Assembly: GCF_001623405.1 (NCBI RefSeq)
Contig: NZ_LUHG01000052.1
Span: forward strand, 1 to 64,000
Direction of reading: 5' to 3'
Length of the DNA: 64,000 bases
DNA from: Hydrotalea flava
GTDB lineage: Bacteria; Bacteroidota; Bacteroidia; Chitinophagales; Chitinophagaceae
A program made the translations under genes and the position numbers. The notes below the pieces were generated by a model that was not told where the DNA came from, searched no databases, and saw only the letters and a program-made list of their open reading frames with translations. This document shows positions 35,591-44,217 of this stretch, in pieces. The first letter of the stretch is position 1; every line of letters begins with the position of its first letter.

Positions 35591-38500
35591 TTAAAAGCTA
35601 ATATTGGCACCTACAATAAAATTTCTGGGAAGTGGTGTACTGGCATTAATGGTAACCATGCCATTATTACCGCTTCTTAAATTTCCCGGATTTCCCACTC
35701 CTGCATTACCTACATTGGTACCAATCGGGTCAATACCGGTTTGGTTTTTATAGGGAGAGAAAAGAAAACCAACATTATCTACTGTGAAATACAAGCGAAT
35801 TGACTGTGCATTAACTCTTTTCAGCATGCGATCTCCAAAGCTATATCCCAGATTGATGCTTCTAATTTGAACAAAAGAAGCATTGTAATAACCGAGTGTT
35901 GTCCACGCAGTACTAATTGGGCTGATGGATGTTGATGGCTCGGGAAACCAGTTGGTTGGGTTGGTTGGTGTCCAGTAATCTACTTTAATACCATTTCTTT
36001 TACCATCCATTACCGTTAAATAAGAAGCAACAGGCTGATGAATCTGACTCACCAATAACCCGCCAAATCGAGCGTACACTACAATCGACAAATCGAAATT
36101 TTTATAGGCAAACCGATTGGTCATACCGCCTTGTAATTTTGCATCACCATTGCCAATTACATATCTGTCATTATTCGCATCAATTTTACCATCCGGTTTT
36201 CCACCAGGTCCGCTATGGTCTTCTAACTTAATTTGACCGGGAACAGAACCATATTGCGCAGCTCGTGCAGCTTCATTTTTCTGCCAGATTCCCAACTTTT
36301 TATAATCATAAATTGCTGTCATGGAATAACCAACAAATAACTGATTGGCAATATCCTGTGCTATTCCACTACTTAAGCTAAGCAGCTTGTTCTGATTGAA
36401 GAATAAATTCAAATCAGTTGTCCAGCTAAACCCATGCCTGTTTTGAATATTGATGGTAGAGACGGTAAATTCCATACCCTGATTTTGCATAGATCCTACA
36501 TTGGTTGTATAATTTCCTGAAACACCTGAAGTTGGAGGCAACACCACACTATATAAAATTTTATCGGTGTGTTGGTGGTAATATTCAATTGATCCGGTAA
36601 TCCTGTTTTTCAAAATTCCAAAATCAATACCCACGTTAACTGTTTTGGTATATTCCCAGTCTAAGTTTGGATTAGGCAATGCCGAAACATTGTATCCTGT
36701 TACAACAGTTGGTCCGTAATTATAACGAATTACATTTCCCGGGTTTGCCAAACCATTATTATTAGAAACCAGTCCTAATGATGAATAAGGATTAATGGAC
36801 TGGTTAGAGGTTTGACCAAATCCCGCCCTCAGTTTCAAATTAGAAAAGTTATTGGATAAAAATTTGCTGTTTCTAAAAAATTGTTCATTATTCAAATTCC
36901 AACCTGCAGAAACCGCAGGATACTGATGCCATTTATGCCCGTTGGCTAATCTTGAAGAACCATCTATCCTGCCGGTGAGCGTTAGCATATACCGATTATC
37001 ATAATTATAATTTAAACGCCCCATGTAAGATATCAGTGCCCATGACTGCTCACCTCCGCTTACAACAGGTGCAGGTGTAGGATTTGACAGGCCTAAAGCA
37101 TAGAATTGAGAAAAATTATCGGTAATTGAATCTTTGCTTACAGAAGTATTATGTGTGTGGTACTCCTGAATACTATACAGACCTGTAAAATTAAAACGAT
37201 GTTTTTTGATTGATTTATCATAGGTTAATATATTTTCAACAGTATAGCCCCAGGCTTCGGCATTGTTTACATAAGCAGTATTCCCTTTTTGAGGTCGGAA
37301 ATAACTGGGATTGATGCCGGTAGGATCATCTGATGCCTGAAACTGATCATCTTCTTCCTGTGTATAATTTAACCCAATATTGGCGCGGTATTTTAAACCG
37401 GGCATGATCTGATATTCAGCATACAAACTATTAAAAGTTCTTAATCTTCTTACTCTGTCAACCCAGCTATTGTTATTGTGTTTAAGCAACAAGGGGCTGT
37501 ATTGAATTTGTCTGTCATCATTATTGCCATTAGGTGCAGTAATTATTTTTCCGGTGCTATCATAAGCCGGCATTAAAGGGCTTAAAGCTAATATAGGGAA
37601 CATGGGATTCACAAATTGAGAACCGTTGGTAACACCCACACTGTTCATGGTATTTAAACCAATTTTTATTCTATTACCTACTTTTGAGTCGATGGTTGCT
37701 CTAACAGAATAACGGGTAAAATCCTGTCCGGGTAATAATGCAGTTTCGTTATAATAACCACCACCGAGCGAAAAGGTACTACCATTAGCCGTTCCCCCTG
37801 ATACAGTAATATTTTGATCTGTTTTATGAGAATTTTGATACATCAGATTCTGCCAGTCAGTAGATTTACCCGCAGCCATATATGCCAGTTCTTCCGGCTC
37901 ATAACCCTGATTCCATGGAGAGATGTTGCGCATAGCCTGATATTCGGCCGCATTAAATACAGGATATTTATTAGATACGGTTCCAATACCATAATAGCCA
38001 CTGTAAGAAACTCTGGTAGCACCGGCTTTTCCACGTTTGGTAGTAACCAACAATACTCCATTTGCACCCCTTGATCCATAAATGGCTGTAGCCGAAGCAT
38101 CTTTCAATATTTCTACCGAAGCAACATCATCGGGATTAATATCATTTAAACTACCATCATAGGGAATACCATCTAATACCAATAACGGATCATTCGAACC
38201 ACTGATTGACCTTGTACCACGGATACGGATTTGCGCACCTGAACCTGGCTTGGTTCCTACTGTCTGTATTTCTAAACCCGCTGCTTTACCTTGTAAGGCT
38301 TGTTGCATATTGGCAACCGGTACATCCCTTAAAGCCTGTTCATTTACAGAAGATACAGATCCGGTAACATCACGCTTACGTTGTGTTCCATAACCAACTA
38401 CTACCACCTGATCTAAATCATTATTGGCAGATTGCAATTGAATAGAAATATCAGATGTATTTTTGTTGATATCAATAAACTTGTTTTGATAACCAACATA

Positions 38501-38797
38501 ACTTATTACTAAAGTTGACTCTTCAGGAACAGAAAGTGAAAATGCACCCCGCTCGTTTGTAGTAGTGCCAACTTTTAATCCCTGAACAGTAACAGAGGCA
38601 CCTACAACCGGTTCATTCTTTTCATTTACTACAACCCCTTTCACAATTTTTCTTGACTCATTATTTTGAGCATAAAGTGGCTGAGTGGAAACAATCAATA
38701 AAAAAGTTGAGAATATGGCTAATGAAAATGAGAAATGAAACTGCCGTATTAACCTGCCTGGCAGTTGCTTCATTTTTTGAGCAATCATTTTTTTCAT
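35591..38797 (-). CDS. SusC/RagA-family TonB-linked transporter of the xylan locus
   Basis: A 1068-aa outer-membrane transporter. The signal peptide ends near QPLYAQ (about residue 44) after a long basic N-terminus; ATGs at residues 1, 4 and 8 are all possible starts. A carboxypeptidase-regulatory-like domain (about 52-130: KGVVVNEKNEPVVGASVTVQG), a plug (MQQALQGKAAGLEIQ, IRIRGTRSISGS, VEILKDASATAIYGSRGANG) and a large beta barrel follow. It probably imports xylo-oligosaccharides together with the SusD partner. It is downstream of the GH3 gene (125 nt). Confidence 0.96.
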   Translation of the reverse strand: MKKMIAQKMKQLPGRLIRQFHFSFSLAIFSTFLLIVSTQPLYAQNNESRKIVKGVVVNEKNEPVVGASVTVQGLKVGTTTNERGAFSLSVPEESTLVISYVGYQNKFIDINKNTSDISIQLQSANNDLDQVVVVGYGTQRKRDVTGSVSSVNEQALRDVPVANMQQALQGKAAGLEIQTVGTKPGSGAQIRIRGTRSISGSNDPLLVLDGIPYDGSLNDINPDDVASVEILKDASATAIYGSRGANGVLLVTTKRGKAGATRVSYSGYYGIGTVSNKYPVFNAAEYQAMRNISPWNQGYEPEELAYMAAGKSTDWQNLMYQNSHKTDQNITVSGGTANGSTFSLGGGYYNETALLPGQDFTRYSVRATIDSKVGNRIKIGLNTMNSVGVTNGSQFVNPMFPILALSPLMPAYDSTGKIITAPNGNNDDRQIQYSPLLLKHNNNSWVDRVRRLRTFNSLYAEYQIMPGLKYRANIGLNYTQEEDDQFQASDDPTGINPSYFRPQKGNTAYVNNAEAWGYTVENILTYDKSIKKHRFNFTGLYSIQEYHTHNTSVSKDSITDNFSQFYALGLSNPTPAPVVSGGEQSWALISYMGRLNYNYDNRYMLTLTGRIDGSSRLANGHKWHQYPAVSAGWNLNNEQFFRNSKFLSNNFSNLKLRAGFGQTSNQSINPYSSLGLVSNNNGLANPGNVIRYNYGPTVVTGYNVSALPNPNLDWEYTKTVNVGIDFGILKNRITGSIEYYHQHTDKILYSVVLPPTSGVSGNYTTNVGSMQNQGMEFTVSTINIQNRHGFSWTTDLNLFFNQNKLLSLSSGIAQDIANQLFVGYSMTAIYDYKKLGIWQKNEAARAAQYGSVPGQIKLEDHSGPGGKPDGKIDANNDRYVIGNGDAKLQGGMTNRFAYKNFDLSIVVYARFGGLLVSQIHQPVASYLTVMDGKRNGIKVDYWTPTNPTNWFPEPSTSISPISTAWTTLGYYNASFVQIRSINLGYSFGDRMLKRVNAQSIRLYFTVDNVGFLFSPYKNQTGIDPIGTNVGNAGVGNPGNLRSGNNGMVTINASTPLPRNFIVGANISF

Positions 38798-38922
38798 AAT
38801 TATTTGTTTTGGTATTTATTTATTTCTCTTTACTGAGTGGTTCAGTTTATTTATTTTTTTAAATTATTAGCTCGAATTGAAATTATATGGCATAACTAAA
38901 TTAGTTAATAAGGAAATAAAAT

Positions 38923-41112
38923 TTAATTTGAGATTATAGAAAGAGATGCTGGTTTAGAAGCACCTAGTTCAATGCTTCGTTTATCCGGCAAGGAGCCTCC
39001 TGCATAAATATCAATGGTTCCTTTCGGTAAATATGATTCACCTTTCTCATTTACCAATTCCAACATATCCGGGCTTATTATAAATGAAACTTTTTGAGAT
39101 GCACCAGCACGAAGATTAATTTTTTTAAATGCTTTTAAAGCATAAACCGGCGCATCTGCAGGGGCATCTTTATGTTGAACATATAATTGCACCACTTCAG
39201 CACCATCATATTTGCCGGTATTTTGAACTGTAACAGTAAATTGAATACTGTCTTTTGCCTGAATATTTGATTTACTAACAACCGGCTTGTTATATGAAAA
39301 ATGAGTGTAACTCAATCCAAAACCAAATGGATACATGGGTGTTGACTTCATAAAGCGATATGTACGGCCCTGCATACTGTAATCATCATAAGGCGGTAAT
39401 TGATCATAAGACATAGGAAATGTAACAGGTAATTTTCCTGATGGTGAAGATTTTCCAAAAACAATATCAGCTACTGCATTACCTCCTTCTTCACCCGGAT
39501 ACCAGGCCAATAAAACCGCATCTGCCAACTGATGCACTTCTAACAAATTCATTGGACTACCACCTGTAACAATCACAACAATGGGCTTCTTATTGCCTTC
39601 TCTTAATTTTTTTAAGAAATCAATTTGATTTTGCGGGATATTATAATTTAAACGATCACCATAAGTTGGAGAAGCAATTGATTCGCCTTCTTCGCCTTCC
39701 AATAATCCTGAAACACCTAATACAGCAATGGTTACATCAGAATTTTTAGCATCACCGGTAGTCCAATCAATTGGATTCGAAGATGGCCTGTCTAATAAAC
39801 ATCCCATTTTATATTGCAACTGACTACCCGTTGCAATATGGCCGGCAAAACCTTCTAAAAATGTAACCAGCCTATTATTTACACCATAATAGTTGCCTAA
39901 TAAAACATCAACATTTGAAGCATTCGGCCCTGTAATAAAATATCGCGGTAAATTATTTTTGAGCGGCAGCACACCATTGTTTTTTAGTAATACAACAGAC
40001 TGTAAGGCCACTTCTTTGGCTAATGCACGATGCGCCGGACTATTAATTACTGACTCAGGTATTTTGTTATACGGATTGGCATTTGCGCCATCAAACATGC
40101 CCAGTTTAAAACGAGTAGTTAATAATTCAGCCAGTGCACTGTCAATGGTTGATTCAATAATTAAATGCTGGTGAACCGCATCAATCAATGCAGGATATTC
40201 AACACCACAATCTAAACTCACGCCTTTTATAACTGAAAGCGCTACCGCCTCTGCGGCAGTTTTAACATAATGATGGCCTTCATAAATATCACTAATTGCA
40301 CCACAATCAGAAACAACATGCCCTTTAAAATTCCATTCCTTTCTTAATATATCATCCAACAAAAAAGTATTTGTGCAACAGGGCTCACCATTCGTACTAT
40401 TGTATGCACACATAACAGCCTCAACATGTGCATCTTTTACCAAAGCTTTAAAAGCAGGCAAATAGGTTTCTCTCAAATCTTTTATAGAAGCAACCGCATT
40501 AAACGAGTGGCGTAAACGCTCCGGTCCGCTATGTACTGCATAGTGTTTTGCACAGGCAGCAACTTTTAAATATTGGGGATTATTGCCTTGCAACCCATTT
40601 ACAAATGCAACCCCAATTTTTGCAGTTAATGTTGGATCTTCTCCATAAGTTTCCTGCCCTCTTCCCCAACGCGGATCTCTGAAAATATTGATATTGGGTG
40701 TCCAAAAAGTTAAGCCTGCATATTGTTCATAAATACCACGTTTTATTGATGCAGCATACATAGCCCTTGCTTCATCGGAAATGGCTGTAGCCTCTGCAAA
40801 AGCAAGGCTATCATTAAAAGTAGCAGCTAAACCAATTGCTTGCGGAAATACCGTTGCAACACCAGACCTGGCAACGCCGTGCAATGCTTCATTCCACCAA
40901 TTATAAGCAGGTATGTTTAACCGTGGAATAGCAGGGCTGTTATTCATCATCTGACATACCTTTTCTTCAAGCGTTAAGCGACTGATAAGATCATTTACCC
41001 TGACAGGTATAGGAAGAGCTGGATTTAAATAAGATGCAGATTGGGCGATAGCAAAATGAATTTGCAGCAGCAACAAAAAGAAGCAGGTTAATTGATAACT
41101 AAACCTTTTCAT
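38923..41112 (-). CDS. GH3 beta-xylosidase/beta-glucosidase
   Basis: A 729-aa exo-glycosidase with a signal peptide (about 1-24). It has the N-terminal GH3 barrel, the alpha/beta sandwich and a C-terminal fibronectin-III-like domain (about 615-715). The nucleophile is D269 in HVVSDCGAISDIYEGHHY. Substrate-pocket motifs include WWNEALHGV and KHYAVHSGPE. The order WWNEALHGVARSG with DCGA resembles beta-xylosidases more than beta-glucosidases, and the xylan locus agrees. It likely releases xylose from xylo-oligosaccharides in the periplasm. It is divergent from the lacI pair, with two palindromes in the spacer. Confidence 0.92.
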   Translation of the reverse strand: MKRFSYQLTCFFLLLLQIHFAIAQSASYLNPALPIPVRVNDLISRLTLEEKVCQMMNNSPAIPRLNIPAYNWWNEALHGVARSGVATVFPQAIGLAATFNDSLAFAEATAISDEARAMYAASIKRGIYEQYAGLTFWTPNINIFRDPRWGRGQETYGEDPTLTAKIGVAFVNGLQGNNPQYLKVAACAKHYAVHSGPERLRHSFNAVASIKDLRETYLPAFKALVKDAHVEAVMCAYNSTNGEPCCTNTFLLDDILRKEWNFKGHVVSDCGAISDIYEGHHYVKTAAEAVALSVIKGVSLDCGVEYPALIDAVHQHLIIESTIDSALAELLTTRFKLGMFDGANANPYNKIPESVINSPAHRALAKEVALQSVVLLKNNGVLPLKNNLPRYFITGPNASNVDVLLGNYYGVNNRLVTFLEGFAGHIATGSQLQYKMGCLLDRPSSNPIDWTTGDAKNSDVTIAVLGVSGLLEGEEGESIASPTYGDRLNYNIPQNQIDFLKKLREGNKKPIVVIVTGGSPMNLLEVHQLADAVLLAWYPGEEGGNAVADIVFGKSSPSGKLPVTFPMSYDQLPPYDDYSMQGRTYRFMKSTPMYPFGFGLSYTHFSYNKPVVSKSNIQAKDSIQFTVTVQNTGKYDGAEVVQLYVQHKDAPADAPVYALKAFKKINLRAGASQKVSFIISPDMLELVNEKGESYLPKGTIDIYAGGSLPDKRSIELGASKPASLSIISN

Positions 41113-41169
41113 AATGCAAGCATTTTAGGTAATAGCAAACCTTTTAACAGGTCATAATTTTATAAAAGC

Positions 41170-41189
41170 ATTCGTTTGACAAAACGAAT
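41170..41189. promoter_or_regulatory. Perfect 8-bp-arm palindrome in the GH3/lacI spacer
   Basis: ATTCGTTT and AAACGAAT flank a 4-nt centre (GACA). This 20-bp palindrome lies 58 nt before the GH3 start on one side and about 97 nt before the lacI start on the other. It is a likely regulator-binding site; the protein is unknown. Confidence 0.5.
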
Positions 41190-41210
41190 ATAGAAAAGAA
41201 TTTTAAAAAA

Positions 41211-41224
41211 TGCAACCGATTGCA
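41211..41224. promoter_or_regulatory. LacI-type operator upstream of the first lacI gene
   Basis: TGCAACCGATTGCA has the form of LacI/CcpA-type operators, with arms TGCAA/TTGCA around a central CG. It lies 62 nt before the lacI start in the divergent GH3/lacI spacer. The 12-bp core GCAACCGATTGC recurs exactly before the second lacI gene. Confidence 0.7.
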
Positions 41225-41285
41225 AAAAAAATTTAAAAAAAATTAGAATTACTTTGTATCGCTTACTAATTATATATTATTGAAC

Positions 41286-42308
41286 ATGGCCCCTGAAAAA
41301 GAAGTTACTATATATGATATAGCACGGTATTTAAACTTATCGGCGGCAACGATAAGCCGCGGATTAAAAGACCATCCTGCCATCAACAAAAAAACAAAGA
41401 AAAAAATTATAGAAGCCGCAAAAACATTAGGGTACCGCAGTAATATGTTTGCCAGTAATTTGCGGACACGACAAACCAAAACTATCGGTGTAATTATACC
41501 CCGTTTGAACAGCTACTTTATGTCAACGGTAATTGCAGGCATTGAAAGTATTGCCAATGAAGAAGGCTATAACCTTATCATCAGTCAGTCGCTGGAAAGT
41601 ACCGAAAAAGAAGCTGCAAACGCCATTACCATGTTCAACAGCCGCGTAGACGGGGTGCTGGTTTCATTAGCATCAGATACAAATAACGTAAACCACTTCA
41701 ACGCTTTTCTACAGAAAAAAATTCCAATCATTTACTTTGACAGGACAATGGCTACATCTGACTGCATGAGCATTTCGATCGATAATTTTAAAGCAGCATT
41801 TGAAATAACTACGCATTTGATTGAGCAGGGTTGCAAACGCATTATGCATTTGGGAGGAAATATTACCCGCAATGTATATGCCGACCGATTAGCCGGCTAT
41901 AAAGCAGCATTAAAAAAAGCAGGCCTACCTGTTCACGAAAATCTGATACGATTCAGCAATTTAAGCGATGAAGCAGGTACAGAAGCAGGAAAGTACATTT
42001 GTTCGCTTACTCAAAAACCAGACGCAGTATTTGCCGCAAACGATACCTGTGCCACTTATTGTATGTTGTATTTAAAACAACATGGCTATAAAATTCCTAC
42101 CGACATTATGTTTGCCGGATTTAACAACGACCCCATCAGCAAAGTAGTAGAACCTAATTTAACTACTATTAATTACCCGGGCTATGTTATGGGGCAAATT
42201 GCGGCCACTAACCTCATCAATCACCTCAAAGGCATAGCCGATATCGGCACAACAAATATTGTTATTCTAAGATCCGAACTCATTGTAAGAGCATCTTCAA
42301 AAAAATAA
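41286..42308 (+). CDS. LacI-family transcriptional regulator 1
   Basis: A 340-aa repressor-type regulator starting at ATG 41286. An in-frame TTG six nt upstream was not used. The N-terminal helix-turn-helix is VTIYDIARYLNLSAATISRGL with a hinge helix near ASNLRTRQT. The periplasmic-binding-protein-like effector domain (about 60-335) contains IGVIIPRLNSYF and FAGFNNDPISKVVEPNL. It heads the plus-strand arm of the xylan locus and is followed by a second LacI gene 51 nt later. It probably senses a xylan-derived sugar or uronic acid; the effector is unknown. Confidence 0.93.
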   Translation: MAPEKEVTIYDIARYLNLSAATISRGLKDHPAINKKTKKKIIEAAKTLGYRSNMFASNLRTRQTKTIGVIIPRLNSYFMSTVIAGIESIANEEGYNLIISQSLESTEKEAANAITMFNSRVDGVLVSLASDTNNVNHFNAFLQKKIPIIYFDRTMATSDCMSISIDNFKAAFEITTHLIEQGCKRIMHLGGNITRNVYADRLAGYKAALKKAGLPVHENLIRFSNLSDEAGTEAGKYICSLTQKPDAVFAANDTCATYCMLYLKQHGYKIPTDIMFAGFNNDPISKVVEPNLTTINYPGYVMGQIAATNLINHLKGIADIGTTNIVILRSELIVRASSKK

Positions 42309-42342
42309 AAATTTGTCAATTGGTTCAAAATATAGAAATTTA

Positions 42343-42356
42343 CGCAACCGATTGCA
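42343..42356. promoter_or_regulatory. LacI-type operator upstream of the second lacI gene
   Basis: CGCAACCGATTGCA carries the same 12-bp core GCAACCGATTGC as the site at 41212-41223. It ends 3 nt before the ATG of the second lacI gene, so a bound protein would block its transcription or translation start. Confidence 0.7.
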
Positions 42357-42359
42357 ATT

Positions 42360-43412
42360 ATGACCCCCAAAAAAGATGTTACCATATATGATATTGCCAG
42401 GCAGTTGAACATTTCTACCTCAACTGTAAGCAGAGCTTTACAAGACCATCCGGCTGTAAACAAGCTTACCAAAAAAAAAGTATTCAAAACTGCCGGAGAA
42501 ATTGGCTATCAATACAACACTTTTGCAGGCAGTCTTCGTAAAAAATCAACCAGTACCATCGGGGTAATTGTGCATGAATTAAACAGTAATTTTATTACTT
42601 CCGTTTTAGCAGGAATTGAAAAAGTAACTTCAGAAGCCGGTTATGATATTATTATTGCACACTCATCAGAAAGCTATACAAAAGAAGCCGCTAATGCCGT
42701 TAACTTATTTCATAAACGCGTAGATGGATTAATTGCATCATTAGCATTCGACACAAAAAATCTCGATCATTACCAACCTTTTCATAAAAAAGGCATTCCG
42801 ATAGTATTTTTCGATCGGGTTGAACCAACCGATAATAGCACTGTTGTAGTAATTGATAATTTTAAATGTGGATATCAGGCAACCAAACATTTAATTGACC
42901 AGGGCTGCAAACGCATAGCACACATAACTGCAAGCTTAAACAGAAATGTGTATGCACAACGATATCAGGGTTACAAAAAAGCCCTATCTGAACATAATTT
43001 ACCTTTCGAAAAAAAACAAGTTATTATTAATGACCTGAGCGAGGAAGCTGCCCGTAATGCAGCATATCAATTATTACAATGTACACAAATTCCAGATGGT
43101 GTTTTCATTACAAATGATTTTACTGCAGCTGTCTTTATTCAAACATTAAAAGAAAATGGCATTGTAGTTCCAGACGATATTGCCATAGTAGGTTTTAACA
43201 ATGACGCCATTAGTAAGTTGATTGAGCCAAAAATTACTACATTTAATTACCCGGGTATTGAAATGGGTGAAATAGCCGCCAGGCAAGTGGTTGCTCATTT
43301 AAAAGGCGAACAAAACCTGCAACTCACCAATACAATTATTATCCGTTCTGATTTAATTATACGGGAATCTTCTCTTAAAAAACATACCCCACTTAGTATT
43401 GTCGGAACCTAA
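42360..43412 (+). CDS. LacI-family transcriptional regulator 2
   Basis: A 350-aa paralogue of the preceding gene. The helix-turn-helix is VTIYDIARQLNISTSTVSRAL and the effector domain contains TIGVIVHELNSNF and IVGFNNDAISKLIEPKI. It shares the layout and much of the sequence of regulator 1 (for example CKRI, RNVYA and IPDD-type segments), pointing to a tandem duplication with divergence. An operator-like palindrome lies directly before its start. It is followed by the SDR gene after 33 nt, so it probably lies in one transcript with the degradative genes. Confidence 0.93.
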   Translation: MTPKKDVTIYDIARQLNISTSTVSRALQDHPAVNKLTKKKVFKTAGEIGYQYNTFAGSLRKKSTSTIGVIVHELNSNFITSVLAGIEKVTSEAGYDIIIAHSSESYTKEAANAVNLFHKRVDGLIASLAFDTKNLDHYQPFHKKGIPIVFFDRVEPTDNSTVVVIDNFKCGYQATKHLIDQGCKRIAHITASLNRNVYAQRYQGYKKALSEHNLPFEKKQVIINDLSEEAARNAAYQLLQCTQIPDGVFITNDFTAAVFIQTLKENGIVVPDDIAIVGFNNDAISKLIEPKITTFNYPGIEMGEIAARQVVAHLKGEQNLQLTNTIIIRSDLIIRESSLKKHTPLSIVGT

Positions 43413-43445
43413 ATAAAAAACACACTAAAAAATAATTTAATTAGC

Positions 43446-44198
43446 ATGACTAACAACAAACCTTTAAAAACAGCTATCGTTACCGGTGGTGGCTCCGGAA
43501 TAGGATTAGCAATTACTGAATTGTTCATTCAAAATGGCATACGAACCATTATTATTGGCAGAGATGTAAAAAAATTGCAAGCAACTAAAGAAAAACTAGG
43601 CGAATTATGTATTCCCATAGCATTTAATCTGACAGAGTTTGAAAAAATTTCGCAATTAACAGATTCACTAATAATGGAATATGGCCCCATTCATACCTTG
43701 GTAAATAATGCAGGAATTAATTTAAAAAAAGATTTTATATCAGTTACGCACCAAGAATTTGAAAATATACTATCAACAAACGTAACAGCGGTATTTGCAC
43801 TTTCTAAAGCAGTGGTTAAACATATGCTGTCTGAAAAAAATGGCAATATTATCAACATTAGTTCAATGGCTTCGCAATATGGCATTCCAAAAGTGATTGC
43901 TTATACCGCATCTAAAGCTGCTATTGAAGGCATTACAAAAGCAATGGCAGTAGAGCTTTCGCCAATGGGTATACGTGTAAATTGTATAGCACCCGGATTT
44001 ATAGCTACTGAAATGAGCGCCAAAGCACTAAATAACGATAAAGAAAGAATGCAAAAGGTACTTTCAAGAACACCTCTTGGCGTTTTAGGAAAGCCTGAAG
44101 ATATTGCTGCGGCAGCTTTATTCCTATCATCAGATGCTGCAAAATTCATTACCGGAACCATTTTACCAGTTGATGGGGGAAATTCAATTGGTTTTTAA
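43446..44198 (+). CDS. SDR-family oxidoreductase, candidate fructuronate/mannonate reductase
   Basis: A 250-aa classical short-chain dehydrogenase with a Rossmann cofactor loop TGGGSGIG (about 13-20), NNAG (87-90), catalytic Ser near 139-140 (NISSM) and YTASK (Y153, K157). The closing DGGNSIGF is typical. Relatives act on gluconate, KDG or mannonate. It sits in the xylan operon just before the alpha-glucuronidase gene, and the window has uxuA but no clear uxuB. It is therefore a good candidate for reducing fructuronate to mannonate. That role is inference. Confidence 0.85.
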   Translation: MTNNKPLKTAIVTGGGSGIGLAITELFIQNGIRTIIIGRDVKKLQATKEKLGELCIPIAFNLTEFEKISQLTDSLIMEYGPIHTLVNNAGINLKKDFISVTHQEFENILSTNVTAVFALSKAVVKHMLSEKNGNIINISSMASQYGIPKVIAYTASKAAIEGITKAMAVELSPMGIRVNCIAPGFIATEMSAKALNNDKERMQKVLSRTPLGVLGKPEDIAAAALFLSSDAAKFITGTILPVDGGNSIGF

Positions 44199-44217
44199 TC
44201 CCAAAAAATTTGATGCT

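Noticed and set aside
44104-44217. Longer start of the GH115 gene inside the SDR gene
   Set aside because: A clear signal peptide starts at ATG 44218; the upstream part is the SDR gene in another frame.
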